Of a stretch of 64,000 bases of DNA, positions 51,846 through 61,454 are shown piece by piece (position 1 is the stretch's first letter; each line of letters starts with the position of its first letter). Origin of the DNA: Tepidibacillus_B infernus. Lineage in GTDB: Bacteria > Bacillota > Bacilli > Tepidibacillales > Tepidibacillaceae. The stretch lies in the NCBI RefSeq assembly GCF_048898065.1, contig NZ_JBLWFI010000001.1, positions 248,001-312,000 on the forward strand, given 5' to 3'. The notes below the pieces were generated by a model that saw nothing but the letters and a program-made list of their open reading frames with translations, was not told the DNA's origin and made no database searches. A program made the position numbers and the translations under genes.

Positions 51846-53135
51846 ATGGATCGTTATCAGAAATCTATCAAACTATTTGCGGAGGCAAAAGAACTGTTGC
51901 CTGGGGGAGTAAATAGTCCTGTAAGAGCATTTAAAAATGTAGATCGAAACCCTGTCTATATGGATCATGGAATAGGTTCCAAACTATATGATGTAGACGG
52001 TAATGAATATATTGATTATGTCCTCTCTTGGGGGCCATTGATAGTGGGTCATGCCCATCCAGAAGTGATCGATCTTGTTCAACAAACCCTTGTCAAAGGA
52101 ACAAGCTTTGGTACCCCTACCGAACTAGAATCAGAGATTGCAAAACTTATAATCAAAACGGTTCCATCTATTGAAATCGTGAGAATGGTCAACTCTGGTA
52201 CGGAAGCAACGATGAGTGCCATCCGTTTAGCAAGAGGATATACAGGAAGAAGTAAAATTTTGAAATTTGAAGGAAGCTATCATGGGCATAGTGATAGTTT
52301 ATTGATCAAGGCAGGGTCTGGAATTGCCACTTTAGGTTTACCAGATAGTCCTGGTGTTCCTCAAAGTATTGCTTCTCAAACAATTACTGTTCCTTACAAT
52401 GATATGGATGGTGTTCGTATAGCCTTTAAAAAGTTCGGCGAAGATATCGCTGCTGTAATTGTAGAGCCTGTAGCAGGTAATATGGGAGTGGTTCCACCAA
52501 AACCAGGCTTTTTGGAAGGATTACGGGAAATCACGAAACAATATGGAACCCTTCTTATATTCGATGAAGTCATGACTGGCTTCCGAGTAGGACCAAATAG
52601 TGCTCAAGGTCGCTTCGGTGTCACTCCAGATTTAACAACCTTAGGCAAAGTGATCGGCGGAGGCTTACCCGTTGGTGCCTATGGTGGAAAAAGGGAAATC
52701 ATGGAGAACATCGCTCCAGTAGGGAAAATCTATCAAGCAGGGACTTTATCAGGAAACCCTGTGGCCATGGCTGCAGGTCTTTCCACACTTAGACTTTTAC
52801 AACAGCCAGGTGTTTATGATGAATTAGAGCGCAAGTCTAAACTTCTAGCAGAAGGTTTAGGTAAAAATGCGAAGGAACTAGACATTCCTCATCATATCAA
52901 CCAAGTAGGAGCAATGATCGGCTTTTTCTTCACAGGTGAGCAAGTCGTTAACTTTGAAACAGCCAAAACCTCTAATTTAGAATACTTTAAACATTATCAC
53001 GGTTATATGCTTGATCATGGCATCTATCTTCCATCATCTCAATTTGAAGGCTTGTTCATGTCTACTGTCCATACAGATGAAGATATTGAAAGAACATTAG
53101 AAGTACAATATAAAGCATTAAAGGCGTTGAGGTAG
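51846..53135 (+). CDS. hemL: Glutamate-1-semialdehyde 2,1-aminomutase
   Basis: PLP enzyme making 5-aminolevulinate from the HemA product. 429 residues from ATG 51846, 4-6 nt after GGTAAGGA; the frame starts earlier inside the previous gene. PGGVNSPVRAFKNV at the N terminus, NSGTEATMSAIRLARG, ILKFEGSYHGHSDSLL, DEVMTGFRV and the PLP Lys in TTLGKVIGGGLPVGAYGG (~residue 268). Ends the tetrapyrrole cluster; coaA follows 12 nt later. Confidence 0.96.
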   Translation: MDRYQKSIKLFAEAKELLPGGVNSPVRAFKNVDRNPVYMDHGIGSKLYDVDGNEYIDYVLSWGPLIVGHAHPEVIDLVQQTLVKGTSFGTPTELESEIAKLIIKTVPSIEIVRMVNSGTEATMSAIRLARGYTGRSKILKFEGSYHGHSDSLLIKAGSGIATLGLPDSPGVPQSIASQTITVPYNDMDGVRIAFKKFGEDIAAVIVEPVAGNMGVVPPKPGFLEGLREITKQYGTLLIFDEVMTGFRVGPNSAQGRFGVTPDLTTLGKVIGGGLPVGAYGGKREIMENIAPVGKIYQAGTLSGNPVAMAAGLSTLRLLQQPGVYDELERKSKLLAEGLGKNAKELDIPHHINQVGAMIGFFFTGEQVVNFETAKTSNLEYFKHYHGYMLDHGIYLPSSQFEGLFMSTVHTDEDIERTLEVQYKALKALR

Positions 53136-53147
53136 GAGTTGAAATAA

Positions 53148-54095
53148 ATGGATCATCAAACATTTTCACCTTATCTTTCTTTTGATCGTGAGGAATGGGC
53201 TGCTCTAAAGCTCTCTACTCCACTCACGCTTACCGAAGATGACTTGAATAATCTTCATAGTATCAACGAACGCATTTCATTAGAAGAAGTGTGTAAAATC
53301 TATCTTCCTCTTTCAAGACTTTTAAACTTGTATGTATCTGGAACTCAAAGTCTTTTTGAAGTGACCCAAACCTTTCTTGGTTCTATGTCTAGGAAAGTTC
53401 CTTATATTATTGGGATCGCTGGCAGTGTTGCGGTTGGCAAAAGTACAACAGCTCGGATTATTCAAGCACTACTTGCACGATGGCCAAATCATCCCAAAGT
53501 AGATTTAATTACGACAGATGGTTTTTTATACCCAAATGAGCTATTAGAGCAACGTGGGATCATGAATAGAAAGGGTTTTCCAGAAAGCTATGATACTCGC
53601 CGTTTAATATCATTTCTAAGGGATGTCAAATCAGGTGTACCAGAGGTAATTGCTCCTGTCTATTCTCACTTGTCTTATAATATCATCCCTAATGAGTATC
53701 ATGTCGTGAATCAACCGGATATCTTAATTGTTGAAGGCTTGAACGTTTTGCAAACTTCAAAAGAAACCCGTTTAGATCATAAACCACAGCTTCATATATC
53801 CGATTTTTTTGATTTTACGATTTATGTTCACTCTGAAGAAGAATACATCAAAAGCTGGTATCTTGAACGTTTTCAGCTATTACGTCAAACTGCTTTTAAA
53901 GATAAAAACTCCTTTTTTCATCGCTATTCTGAATTAACCGATCAGGAAGCAAATGACTTTGCAGAACAAGTATGGCATGAAATCAATGAAATTAATCTGA
54001 GAGAGAATATCTATCCGACCCAACAACGAGCCCGATTGATTCTTGAAAAAGGATCTGATCATTCGGTACAAAAAGTTAGATTACGCAAGTTATGA
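53148..54095 (+). CDS. coaA: Type I pantothenate kinase
   Basis: ATP-dependent first step of coenzyme A synthesis. 315 residues. P-loop GIAGSVAVGKSTTARI (~88-103), then VDLITTDGFLYPN, RKGFPESYDTRRLISFL and IVEGLNVLQT, all typical of CoaA. ATG 53148, 12 nt after hemL, probably read through from the hem operon. Confidence 0.95.
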   Translation: MDHQTFSPYLSFDREEWAALKLSTPLTLTEDDLNNLHSINERISLEEVCKIYLPLSRLLNLYVSGTQSLFEVTQTFLGSMSRKVPYIIGIAGSVAVGKSTTARIIQALLARWPNHPKVDLITTDGFLYPNELLEQRGIMNRKGFPESYDTRRLISFLRDVKSGVPEVIAPVYSHLSYNIIPNEYHVVNQPDILIVEGLNVLQTSKETRLDHKPQLHISDFFDFTIYVHSEEEYIKSWYLERFQLLRQTAFKDKNSFFHRYSELTDQEANDFAEQVWHEINEINLRENIYPTQQRARLILEKGSDHSVQKVRLRKL

Positions 54096-54195
54096 TCATT
54101 GAAATATGATTCTGATTTCATAAGTTGTAGGTAGTTCAAGGGAATTATTGTATAATAATATTTAAAAATAATTCCTTTAGCATCGAGGTGTACCT

Positions 54196-54654
54196 ATGAT
54201 TGATATAAAAAATATGTTAGAGACTGAATTTGAGAATTATCTACATGAACGGATTCCAATTACCGAAGAGATGAGTTTTAAAGTCGAAGAATTTAAACTA
54301 AATAAAGTAAGGATTGGCGCGAAGTTAAAACCAAACATCAATCACAAATCAACCGCTTTTGGGGGAAGTATCAATAGTTTAACAACAGTATGTGGGTGGG
54401 CATTGGTTTTTAATAATATGTTAGATATAGATCCGAACGCACATATTGTAATACAAAAAAGTTCAATTCAATATTTAAAGCCTATCGAAACAGATTTTGT
54501 CGCTGAGTGTGAATTGACAGATGAAAGAAAAAAAGAGAAGTTCGTAAATACGTTTAGAAAATTAGGGAAGGCAAGGATTGAAGTAGATGTTATCATTCGT
54601 GATGGGGAAGAGATATTTGCTCAATTTAAAGGATATTATGTGGTATTTAGATAA
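54196..54654 (+). CDS. YiiD C-terminal-domain hotdog thioesterase-like protein
   Basis: 152 residues, ATG 54196 after GAGGTG. Hotdog-fold pattern: LKPNINHKSTAFGGSINSLTTVCGW (split: NHKSTAFGGS and INSLTTVCGW) forms the central helix region, then IVIQKSSIQYLKPIETDF and an AKIEVDV-like strand ARIEVDVIIRDGEEIFAQFKG. This matches the putative thioesterase domain found at the C terminus of E. coli YiiD. Substrate unknown. Terminator 34 nt downstream. Confidence 0.8.
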   Translation: MIDIKNMLETEFENYLHERIPITEEMSFKVEEFKLNKVRIGAKLKPNINHKSTAFGGSINSLTTVCGWALVFNNMLDIDPNAHIVIQKSSIQYLKPIETDFVAECELTDERKKEKFVNTFRKLGKARIEVDVIIRDGEEIFAQFKGYYVVFR

Positions 54655-54687
54655 AACAGTTAGTCATCTAACTAAAAATAGGATCCC

Positions 54688-54712
54688 AGCCACCTTTAAT
54701 GGTGGTTGTTTT
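54688..54712 (+). terminator. Intrinsic terminator
   Basis: AGCCACC, 6-nt loop, GGTGGTT then GTTTTATTA. Confidence 0.75.
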
Positions 54713-54751
54713 ATTACATGCATACTACTTTTGTTTTTGGACAAAAAGGTA

Positions 54752-54779
54752 TTGTCATATGGAATCTGAATAGTATAAT
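54752..54779 (+). promoter_or_regulatory. Promoter of the GH31 gene
   Basis: TTGTCA (54752-54757), 16-bp spacer, TATAAT (54774-54779). Confidence 0.6.
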
Positions 54780-54790
54780 AATAATAGTAG

Positions 54791-54804
54791 TGCAATCGTT
54801 TTCA
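54791..54804 (+). promoter_or_regulatory. CcpA binding site (cre)
   Basis: TGCAATCGTTTTCA is, on the minus strand, TGAAAACGATTGCA, a full match to TGNAANCGNWNNCW. It lies just after the predicted start point, a repressing position. A second weaker element, TGTAAACGGTTAAA, follows at 54814. Confidence 0.65.
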
Positions 54805-54851
54805 CAACTTCTTTGTAAACGGTTAAATATTCAAAACACTAGGAGGCTGTC

Positions 54852-57227
54852 ATGCAAGATACAAGTTTCGCCATTCATCCGGGAAATAAAAAGAAACTAG
54901 AAAATACACCATACCATGATATTGGTGATTTAAAAGAATTTGTCCAAGAGCATAACCTATACCGTTTTACTTGTGAACAAGGTTTTGTGAATATCTTGTT
55001 CTATCGTGATGATATTGTTCGTATTGTGATGAATCCATTTCATAAGCCAACTATGAAAAGTAGCTTTGCTGTAGTTGCAGAACCAGAGATAGTAAAGGTT
55101 AAAATTGAAGATAAAGAAGACAGCTTTTCTCTTTCTAGTTCAAAGCTTCAAGTTATGATACAAAAATCACCATTCCGTGTTAACTTCTATGATCAGGAAG
55201 GAAGACTACTTGTAAGTGAATCAGAAAAAGGCATGGGATTTAAAGAAAGCAAAGAAGTGGTTTGCTTTAAAGAAATGGATCCTGAGGACCATTTTTATGG
55301 TTTTGGTGAAAAAGCTGGATTCTTGGACAAACGTGGGGAAAAACTCACAATGTGGAATACCGATGTTTATGCACCACATAATCAAGAAACCGATCCATTA
55401 TATCAATCACATCCATATTTCATGACATTAAGAAATGGTAAAGCCCATGGAATCTTCTTTGATAATACATTTAAAACTACCTTTGATATGAAAAAGGAGA
55501 AAGAATACTCTTTTGCTGCTGAAGGTGGTCAAATCGATTACTATGTAATGGCTGGGTCTTCCCCAAAACAGGTTCTTGAACAGTATTCATGGATTACAGG
55601 GCGTATGCCATTACCTGCTAAATGGGTGATTGGTTACCATCAATCCCGATACAGCTATGAAAGTGAACAAGAGGTTCGTGAATTAGTGAATTCCTTTATC
55701 CAAAAAGAGATTCCTTTAGATGCGGTCTACTTAGATATTCATTATATGAATGAGTATCGTGTCTTTACCTTTGATCGCGATCGATTCCCTAACCCAGAAA
55801 AAATGATGAAAGATTTAAAATCTGTAGGCAAGAGGATCGTTCCGATAGTTGATCCAGGTGTTAAAGTGGATCCAGAGTATTCCATTTATCAAGAAGGAAT
55901 TCGCCAAAACCATTTCTCTAAATATATTGAAGGCGATATTTTCTATGGAAACGTTTGGCCTGGAAAAAGTGCTTTCCCTGACTTCACAAAATCAGAAACA
56001 AGAAAATGGTGGGGAGAAAAACATCGTTTCTATACTGATTTAGGGATTGAAGGTATATGGAATGATATGAACGAACCAGCTGTATTTAACGAAACAAAAA
56101 CCATGGATGTAAACGTTGTTCACGAGAATGATGGTGATCCCAAAACCCATCGAGAAATGCACAATCTCTATGGCTTATTAATGGGGGAAGCGACTTACCA
56201 TGGAATAAAAAATCTACTTCATGGAAAACGGCCTTTTTTATTAACACGAGCAGGTTACTCTGGTGTTCAACGTTATGCAGCCGTATGGACAGGGGATAAT
56301 CGTAGTTTCTGGGAGCATCTAGCATTATCCATTCCAATGTGTATGAATCTAGGACTTTCTGGCGTTGCGTTATCAGGACCAGACATAGGTGGTTTTGCCC
56401 ATGATACAACTGGCGAATTGCTTGCACGTTGGACACAAGTAGGAGCTTTCACTCCTTATTTCCGTAACCATAGTGCCATTGGAACTGCACGTCAAGAGCC
56501 ATGGTCATTTGGCCCAGAAATTGAAAAAATCATTAAGAAATATATTCAATTGCGTTACCAGTGGTTGCCACACTTATATAGTCTTTTTGCAAAAACAAGC
56601 AAAACAGGAATTCCAGTGATGAGACCATTGTTTATAGAATATCCAGAAGATCGTCATACTTTTAATTTATCTGATCAATTTATGATTGGAGAAAATGTAA
56701 TCATTGCCCCTATCATAAAACCAGATACCTACCATCGTGTTGTCTATTTACCTGAGGGTACATGGGTTGACTATTGGACAGATCAAATCTATGAAGGTAG
56801 AAAACATATCTTGGTCGAGGCTAATCTTGAAACATTACCTATTTTTATTAAAGCAGGAACAATGATTAGCCACGGTTCGATCAAACAATCAACTACTATA
56901 CCAGAAAAGGATATGACTATCCATCTTTATCAAACAGAAAGTGGGGAATCCCATTATACTTTATATGATGATGATGGTGAAACCTTTGCTTATGAAAAAG
57001 GAGAATATCTAGAAAAACAAATCCGTTATCAAGCAAATGGAAATGTCATCAAATTGACGATTGAAAATTCTGTAACGGGTTATCAACCTACATGGAAGCA
57101 TTGGACATTAAAGGTTCATCACGCAACTCCCTATCTAAAACTCATCATCAATGGCAAAGAAGTAGATGCGAAAGATATAAACTTCAATACAGAAAGTAAT
57201 ATTGCGTCAATAAGAATAAATCTATAA
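54852..57227 (+). CDS. GH31 alpha-glucosidase
   Basis: Exo-acting glycoside hydrolase, probably cytosolic because no signal peptide is present. 791 residues, ATG 54852 after GGAGGCTG. N-terminal beta-sandwich (~25-230), (beta/alpha)8 barrel (~255-590) with nucleophile Asp in GIWNDMNEPAVF (~405) and acid/base Asp in AVWTGDNRSFWEHL (~481), then C-terminal beta domains with a DUF5110-type segment (LYQTESGESHYTLYDDDGET). ALSGPDIGGFAHD and RNHSAIGTARQEPW are typical of alpha-glucosidases rather than xylosidases. A cre site upstream indicates carbon catabolite repression. Confidence 0.93.
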   Translation: MQDTSFAIHPGNKKKLENTPYHDIGDLKEFVQEHNLYRFTCEQGFVNILFYRDDIVRIVMNPFHKPTMKSSFAVVAEPEIVKVKIEDKEDSFSLSSSKLQVMIQKSPFRVNFYDQEGRLLVSESEKGMGFKESKEVVCFKEMDPEDHFYGFGEKAGFLDKRGEKLTMWNTDVYAPHNQETDPLYQSHPYFMTLRNGKAHGIFFDNTFKTTFDMKKEKEYSFAAEGGQIDYYVMAGSSPKQVLEQYSWITGRMPLPAKWVIGYHQSRYSYESEQEVRELVNSFIQKEIPLDAVYLDIHYMNEYRVFTFDRDRFPNPEKMMKDLKSVGKRIVPIVDPGVKVDPEYSIYQEGIRQNHFSKYIEGDIFYGNVWPGKSAFPDFTKSETRKWWGEKHRFYTDLGIEGIWNDMNEPAVFNETKTMDVNVVHENDGDPKTHREMHNLYGLLMGEATYHGIKNLLHGKRPFLLTRAGYSGVQRYAAVWTGDNRSFWEHLALSIPMCMNLGLSGVALSGPDIGGFAHDTTGELLARWTQVGAFTPYFRNHSAIGTARQEPWSFGPEIEKIIKKYIQLRYQWLPHLYSLFAKTSKTGIPVMRPLFIEYPEDRHTFNLSDQFMIGENVIIAPIIKPDTYHRVVYLPEGTWVDYWTDQIYEGRKHILVEANLETLPIFIKAGTMISHGSIKQSTTIPEKDMTIHLYQTESGESHYTLYDDDGETFAYEKGEYLEKQIRYQANGNVIKLTIENSVTGYQPTWKHWTLKVHHATPYLKLIINGKEVDAKDINFNTESNIASIRINL

Positions 57228-57231
57228 TGAG

Positions 57232-57276
57232 AAAGCACCTAGGAACTGAATGACTCAGTCAACTAGGTGCTTTTTG
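57232..57276 (+). terminator. GH31 gene terminator
   Basis: AAAGCACCTA (57232-57241) pairs with TAGGTGCTTT (57264-57273), inner ACTGA/TCAGT stem, then TTGGG. Confidence 0.85.
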
Positions 57277-57474
57277 GGTTGTATATATTATTTTATATCG
57301 TCTTTATTGAAAAAACTAGTATCATTTATATTTATTCACAAGTACGTCATAAATTTTTTGCAAAAATATGAAAAACGTGATAAGGATATGTTTAAATTTG
57401 TAAAAACTTAATATAATGATCTTGTAGTAAGGGCCCTTTATTAAATAATAATAATTTAAGGAGGTAGGAATCAT

Positions 57475-57990
57475 ATGGTTTTTAAGTGGTTACGAGAAAA
57501 TTTGTATGCAAGTTTTGGTCTTTTAGTTTTACGTTTATACCTTGGTTACGATTGGTTAACTGCAGGTTGGGGAAAGATTACTGGTGAAAAACCTTTTAGT
57601 GCAGCAGGACTAATAAACAGAGCAATCGAAAATCCTGTAACAAGTCATGATGCAGTTGTATACCCTACTTATACTGCATTTCTAAAAGGATTTGCCTTAC
57701 CAAATGTTGGACTTTTCAGTTTCTTAGTTGAATATGGCGAATTCCTTGTAGGTCTTGGTTTAATTCTTGGATGCTTAACTCAAGCTGCAATGTTCTTTGG
57801 TGTATTTATGAACTTCATGTTCATGTTTGCTGGTACAGTTTCTTCCAACCCTTGGATGGCTCTTCTCGGTTTCATCGTATTAGTTGGTGGAGCTAACTCT
57901 GGAAGAATTGGTTTAGATCGTTGGGTACTTCCATACATCAGACAATATTACAATAAAACCTTTAAGAAAAACAACCCTGTTTCTGCCTAA
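57475..57990 (+). CDS. DoxX/DoxD-like membrane protein
   Basis: 171 residues, four hydrophobic helices. LLVLRLYLGYDWLTAGWGKITGEKPF and FLVEYGEFLVGLGLILG are DoxX-type, and NFMFMFAGTVSSNPW is typical of the larger DoxX proteins related to the thiosulfate:quinone oxidoreductase subunit. ATG 57475 after AGGAGG. Differs from the shorter DoxX at 42802. Role unknown. Confidence 0.85.
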   Translation: MVFKWLRENLYASFGLLVLRLYLGYDWLTAGWGKITGEKPFSAAGLINRAIENPVTSHDAVVYPTYTAFLKGFALPNVGLFSFLVEYGEFLVGLGLILGCLTQAAMFFGVFMNFMFMFAGTVSSNPWMALLGFIVLVGGANSGRIGLDRWVLPYIRQYYNKTFKKNNPVSA

Positions 57991-58028
57991 TAATAATATA
58001 ATAATAAAATAATAAACTGATAAATGGT

Positions 58029-58060
58029 AAAACCTCTCCAAGAATCTGGAGAGGTTTTAC
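58029..58060 (+). terminator. Intrinsic terminator
   Basis: AAAACCTCTCCA/TGGAGAGGTTTT perfect stem with a 6-nt loop. Confidence 0.88.
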
Positions 58061-58229
58061 GTGTTTCACCCATTCTTTTTCAACAATTTCTTGAAAATGC
58101 AAAAAGGTTTCTTAAAAAAATTAACCGTGTAAGTTCTAAAGTAGGCTGATAAGGTCTACTTTTTTGTCATAACAAGGACGAAGTTAAAATATATTTAATC
58201 GAAGAAGACCTTTATAAGGGGTGAGTAAA

Positions 58230-59423
58230 TTGACAGACCAACCATTTATGAGATTTGAGATTAGGGAAAAGGTAAAACATTTTAAGGAAAATCAGAGTTT
58301 TCAGTCGCTATCTAGTTTAGAATTACATCCGATAGTAAAAGTTTATGATTCTAAACATCACATAGATATCACAGGACATTTGGTATTAAATGGAGAATTT
58401 GAAAGAACTCCACTCGATAATAATTGGCAAGAAGAAGCAGATCAGGCAGACGCTATTCATCATGGATCATTTTTTACAGAAAATGAAATTGCTGATACAT
58501 TCCAATATCAAATCCCTATCTCAATTCAAATTCAACATGAAAGAGTAAACGATCCAAACGATGTGTTCGTAACGGTAGAATTTTTTGATTATGAAGTCCT
58601 TTCAGATCAAGAAATTGAGATCGTTGCCCAGGTTCAGTTACTAGGCGTCCATCCTGATCCAAAACAAGAGACTCCAGTCGATGTGACAGAAGAATTCGAA
58701 ACAGAATATCCTGTGGATGTTACCTTCGAAAATGATGCCAATATCATGAAAGAAGAAGAAACCGAAGTAGAACAAGTTCAAGCAAATCCGGTTGATGATA
58801 ATGTTGATGAGGTTGAAGCAAAAGAAGTGATAGATGAGAAAGTAGACGAAACAACAGAAAATTCAGAAACTATTGAAACTGTCGAGATGGTAGAGACTCC
58901 TCTTCCTACTCCTGCAATGAAAATAGGCATCCAAGGCAAAAATCGAGAATTTAACCATGATCAGAAGAGTTCAACAAATCCGCTATACTCCCTATTGAAA
59001 AAAGAGAAAAGGGAAGAAACCAATGTCATAAAAGAAGAACAGGTCGTCGAAGAAAAGGCAGAAGAAGTGATTGAAGAAAAGGAATTAGCAGCCAATATTA
59101 CGGAAGAAGAGTCCAAGCAGAAGATAAATACAGAAGACGTTGAAACGGATATCAATCCAGCAATTGAGAAAGTAGAACAGGAGGTAACCGAAGAAATCGG
59201 TGAAGATTCTGAAGAACAATCAACGAAAGATATGCTCTTTAGTTTGTTAAAAGGAAATGAAGAGAATAAATATACGTTAAAAATATACTTTGTACAAAAG
59301 GAAGATACACTTGAACAAATAGCAGAGAAATATCAGCTTCGTACTGCTGATTTAATGAACCATAATCATTTGCAAAGTGATGAATTAGAAGAAGGACAGA
59401 TTCTTTTTCTTCCGATCCGTTAG
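58230..59423 (+). CDS. spoVID: Stage VI sporulation protein D (coat/exosporium morphogenesis)
   Basis: Start TTG 58230 (MTDQPFMRFEIREKV) 7 nt after AAGGGGTG; a GTG at 58221 overlaps that SD. 397 residues. N-terminal conserved SpoVID domain (~1-140), a long acidic Glu/Val-rich low-complexity region (~145-340, many EVE and EEK repeats), and a C-terminal LysM-like domain (~348-395: YFVQKEDTLEQIAEKYQL...EGQILFLPI). SpoVID encases the spore with coat layers in the mother cell. Followed by a ysxE-like gene as in B. subtilis. Confidence 0.9.
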   Translation: MTDQPFMRFEIREKVKHFKENQSFQSLSSLELHPIVKVYDSKHHIDITGHLVLNGEFERTPLDNNWQEEADQADAIHHGSFFTENEIADTFQYQIPISIQIQHERVNDPNDVFVTVEFFDYEVLSDQEIEIVAQVQLLGVHPDPKQETPVDVTEEFETEYPVDVTFENDANIMKEEETEVEQVQANPVDDNVDEVEAKEVIDEKVDETTENSETIETVEMVETPLPTPAMKIGIQGKNREFNHDQKSSTNPLYSLLKKEKREETNVIKEEQVVEEKAEEVIEEKELAANITEEESKQKINTEDVETDINPAIEKVEQEVTEEIGEDSEEQSTKDMLFSLLKGNEENKYTLKIYFVQKEDTLEQIAEKYQLRTADLMNHNHLQSDELEEGQILFLPIR

Positions 59424-59441
59424 ACAAAGGGAGTTTTTAAT

Positions 59442-60422
59442 ATGATTGATTATCCTGTAATAGATGATGTTCTAAAAAACTATAATCTACAAGTAGAGGA
59501 AATAGAAGAATACTCCTCCTTCTATAAATTAAAAACAAACCGAGGAACAAAAATATTAAGAGCTTGGAATGATGTAGAAACTCTAGATTTTGCCTTTCAA
59601 TTTAGAGAATCTCTGGCGCATGAAGGGTTTCGAAAGATTGATCGCTTTATTCGAACCAATGATGGGCAACCCTATATTTTAAATGAGGATCAGGGATTTG
59701 TTTTAACAGATTGGATCGAAGGAAAAATCCCTGTCTCCTCCAACCCAGAACACATGAAAACGATTGGGAAAACATTAGCAGAGTTTCATCAGGCGATGGT
59801 GAAAATAAAGACAAACCAAACGTTTGAACCTTGGTCTCATCATTTTAAACGGGGATTAGGACATTTAATGCAAATAGAAAAGGTTGTCTCACAAAAGCAA
59901 AGAAAAACACCCTTAGATGACATTGTATTAAAATATATCCCTAGTCAACAAGCACAAATGAGAAGAAGTATAGAAATGTCTGAAAAGTTGGAACGAACTT
60001 ATTTTCGAAATGAAAAAGAACCCGGATGGTGCTTAGGAAATGTCCAACTGAACCGATTTAGAATCGATCGATTTGAAGAGGGATGGATTTTTGATCTAGG
60101 TTTACCAATCTATGATCTTCCAGCTTATGACTTGGCTAAGATGGTTGCACATGTTTATCAAAGAAATGGATTTCAAGAAGATATCATCTATAAGCTGCTC
60201 GATGCTTACCAAGAAAAGAATCCTTTAGAAATAGACGATAAAAAGTGGATTTTAACCTACTTGTCCTATCCGCATGATCTATGGAAATTTCTTTATATCT
60301 ATTTTATTGCAAAGGTGCCTCAAAAGGGATACTCTTTAGAGATGCAATATCAACAATTAGTAGGGTTGCAGATCAATATTGAGCAACTTTATCAGGTCTT
60401 GTATGTTTATTTTCAACTTTAA
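59442..60422 (+). CDS. ysxE: YsxE/CotS-like spore protein with degenerate kinase-type site
   Basis: 326 residues, aminoglycoside-phosphotransferase/CotS fold. N lobe YKLKTNRGTKILRAWNDVETL, hinge VLTDWIEGKI. The expected catalytic HGD-x4-N reads WCLGNVQLNRF and the metal DFD/E reads FDLGLPIYDLPAYDLAK, so catalytic His/Asp are replaced while the C-lobe scaffold remains. Probably a structural pseudokinase of the spore coat. Follows spoVID by 18 nt, as ysxE does in B. subtilis. Confidence 0.82.
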   Translation: MIDYPVIDDVLKNYNLQVEEIEEYSSFYKLKTNRGTKILRAWNDVETLDFAFQFRESLAHEGFRKIDRFIRTNDGQPYILNEDQGFVLTDWIEGKIPVSSNPEHMKTIGKTLAEFHQAMVKIKTNQTFEPWSHHFKRGLGHLMQIEKVVSQKQRKTPLDDIVLKYIPSQQAQMRRSIEMSEKLERTYFRNEKEPGWCLGNVQLNRFRIDRFEEGWIFDLGLPIYDLPAYDLAKMVAHVYQRNGFQEDIIYKLLDAYQEKNPLEIDDKKWILTYLSYPHDLWKFLYIYFIAKVPQKGYSLEMQYQQLVGLQINIEQLYQVLYVYFQL

Positions 60423-60449
60423 GTTGACGTAATTAGGGAGGATCATATC

Positions 60450-61454
60450 ATGGCCCTTACCCAAGAATGGTTTGAATTTGATATACATCCCCACGTAATC
60501 GATGAGTATGATTTTCAGGTAAGTCAGATAAAATGGTATGGTTCAGTAGCGAAAATAGAAACCCAACTAGGTGTTTTTGCCGTTAAAAAAGCAAATATGA
60601 GTGGGTCGCAAGCCATACGGATGAATGAGATTTTACAATTCTTACAGGAACATAGATGGAATACTTCTACAATTGTTTCTAATAAATTTGCTGAACCGTT
60701 TGTACCAGTCAAAAATGGGATTGTTTATGTGACAAAGTGGGTTGAAGGTGAACACTTAACTTTGAATCATCGGCCTCATTTCTTGGTCATGGTAAAGGTG
60801 ATGGCTCATCTTCATAAGCTGGGGTTTGAATATAACCCCGAACCATTTTCTTATCATTTTGTTGATGAAACGTATCTTCGCAATTCATGGGAAGAACGCT
60901 TAAAGTGGTTAAAAAAATACCAAAAGAAATTAACGAGAAAAGAATCTTTAACCACCTTTGAACATGTCTTTTTAAGTTATCTACCATTTCTCAAGGAATG
61001 GTCTGAAGAAGCTTTAGAACATTTAACTCAATGGGTCATACAATATAACTCGATTGGTGATTTACGGAAAACCATCTGCCACGGCAAATTCCATCACCGG
61101 AATATGCTACTTAAACCAAATGGTAAAATGGTATTGATTGACTTTGACCATGTAAGTCTTGATACGCCTGTTAGAGATTTGGCTAATTTTATCCGAAAAT
61201 ATATTTTAAACAAAGAACACCGTTTTTGGGCGCAAGAGTGGTTTGATCGCTATCAAAAAATTGTTTCCTTGACAGAACCGGAAAAGAAATTATTAGCAAT
61301 ATACCTTCTTTTTCCAGAACGAATTTTCACCTTAGCAAAAAAATACGAGGAAAAGCAACAGTATGGATTAGAAGAACAGTATTTAAAAAAACTTCAGATT
61401 CGTTGGGGTCAAATGAAAGAAATCATATGGTTTATTGACCAACAATTTATATAA
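60450..61454 (+). CDS. CotS-family spore coat protein, kinase-like
   Basis: 334 residues, paralogue of the preceding gene (27-nt gap). Here the kinase-type motifs are better preserved: TICHGKFHHRNMLL carries HG-x4-N-like residues and MVLIDFDHVSLDTPVRDLANF the metal-binding D-x-D. FAVKKANM could supply the ATP-site Lys. ATG 60450 after GGGAGGA. Resembles CotS/CotI proteins of the inner coat. Substrate unknown. Confidence 0.82.
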   Translation: MALTQEWFEFDIHPHVIDEYDFQVSQIKWYGSVAKIETQLGVFAVKKANMSGSQAIRMNEILQFLQEHRWNTSTIVSNKFAEPFVPVKNGIVYVTKWVEGEHLTLNHRPHFLVMVKVMAHLHKLGFEYNPEPFSYHFVDETYLRNSWEERLKWLKKYQKKLTRKESLTTFEHVFLSYLPFLKEWSEEALEHLTQWVIQYNSIGDLRKTICHGKFHHRNMLLKPNGKMVLIDFDHVSLDTPVRDLANFIRKYILNKEHRFWAQEWFDRYQKIVSLTEPEKKLLAIYLLFPERIFTLAKKYEEKQQYGLEEQYLKKLQIRWGQMKEIIWFIDQQFI

